The position numbers and the translations under genes were made by a program. A DNA stretch of 5,313 nucleotides. Source: an uncultured Collinsella sp. GTDB lineage: Bacteria; Actinomycetota; Coriobacteriia; Coriobacteriales; Coriobacteriaceae. The DNA is taken from NCBI GenBank assembly GCA_902494935.1, contig CABUVH010000128.1, positions 1-5,313 on the forward strand, given 5' to 3'. This document shows, one piece after another, positions 5,242 to 5,313 of the stretch; position 1 is the first letter of the stretch; each line of letters starts with the position of its first letter. Under the pieces are notes generated by a model that was not told where the DNA came from, did not search any database, and saw only the letters and a program-made list of their open reading frames with translations.

Positions 5242-5313
5242 TCTCTCCAATTCGCACAGGAGCTCGTAATACCTCCTCTCCAGTTTCGTCGACCGCCGTT
5301 TCCCCCGTTCCAA
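5218..5313 (-). CDS. possible C-terminal end of an unidentified protein (runs off the right edge)
   Basis: The minus strand from 5313 is open for 31 codons to a TGA at 5220-5218. The last residues include RRYYELLCELERTLPQ, a charged, amphipathic helix-like tail, and about three quarters of the codons end in G or C, like the long genes here. The other two minus-strand frames are less GC-biased or less protein-like. I do not recognise the protein. The stretch is short, so chance openness in GC-rich DNA is a real alternative. If real, it is codirectional with the dehydrogenase gene and about 250 bases upstream of it. Confidence 0.35.
   Translation of the reverse strand: MERGKRRSTKLERRYYELLCELERTLPQTAS

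Noticed and set aside
5048..5257. 69-codon minus-strand frame, open beyond its GTG to the window edge
   Set aside because: It runs through homopolymer tracts and hairpins, has an SD-like GGAGGT 13 bases from the GTG (too far), lower GC at third positions and no recognisable motif. It also contains the candidate dehydrogenase promoter.
1..5313. CRISPR array, tRNA, rRNA, transposase or defence system
   Set aside because: I looked on both strands and found no spaced direct repeats, cloverleaf-like segments, rRNA-like tracts, or proteins with nuclease, helicase or transposase motifs.

Overview
This is a GC-rich bacterial window (about 60% by eye, with strong G/C preference at third codon positions in the long genes). 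The gene set fits a gut Coriobacteriia member, possibly Collinsella-like: an OPT transporter, an aryl-sulfate sulfotransferase remnant, a DUF389 membrane protein and a variant 3-hydroxyacyl-CoA dehydrogenase. The taxonomic assignment is inferred from gene content and codon style, not from a marker gene.

Layout. At the left edge, on the minus strand, is the first third or so of a type III pantothenate kinase (coaX). It is divergent from an OPT-family transporter gene (378-2081, plus). The roughly 190-base region between them holds two back-to-back TATACT boxes, an inverted repeat midway between them, and a strongly folded leader just before the transporter's ribosome binding site. The transporter ends at a clear rho-independent terminator (2107-2144). 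A DUF389 membrane protein follows (2297-3436, plus) with its own weak promoter and a small leader hairpin. It carries a textbook EF-hand calcium-loop sequence in a predicted cytoplasmic loop.

Converging on it, only 14 bases away, is a 5'-truncated aryl-sulfate sulfotransferase (3451-3954, minus), which I read as a pseudogene. A hairpin with a T run (3971-4011) separates it from a complete 3-hydroxyacyl-CoA dehydrogenase gene (4010-4969, minus). The dehydrogenase leader can fold so that its Shine-Dalgarno sequence is completely paired. The right end (5047-5313) holds a candidate promoter, two copies of GGCTTTTTTT, small terminator-like hairpins, and possibly the last 31 codons of another minus-strand gene.

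The genes do not form one pathway. They look like separately transcribed units: coenzyme A synthesis, solute uptake, an uncharacterised membrane protein, a decayed sulfotransferase and an acyl-CoA oxidoreductase. I see no defence system, CRISPR array, tRNA, rRNA, transposase or complete mobile element. The most interesting signals are regulatory RNA structures (the dehydrogenase SD-sequestering hairpin and the transporter leader) and the EF-hand-like loop in the DUF389 protein.
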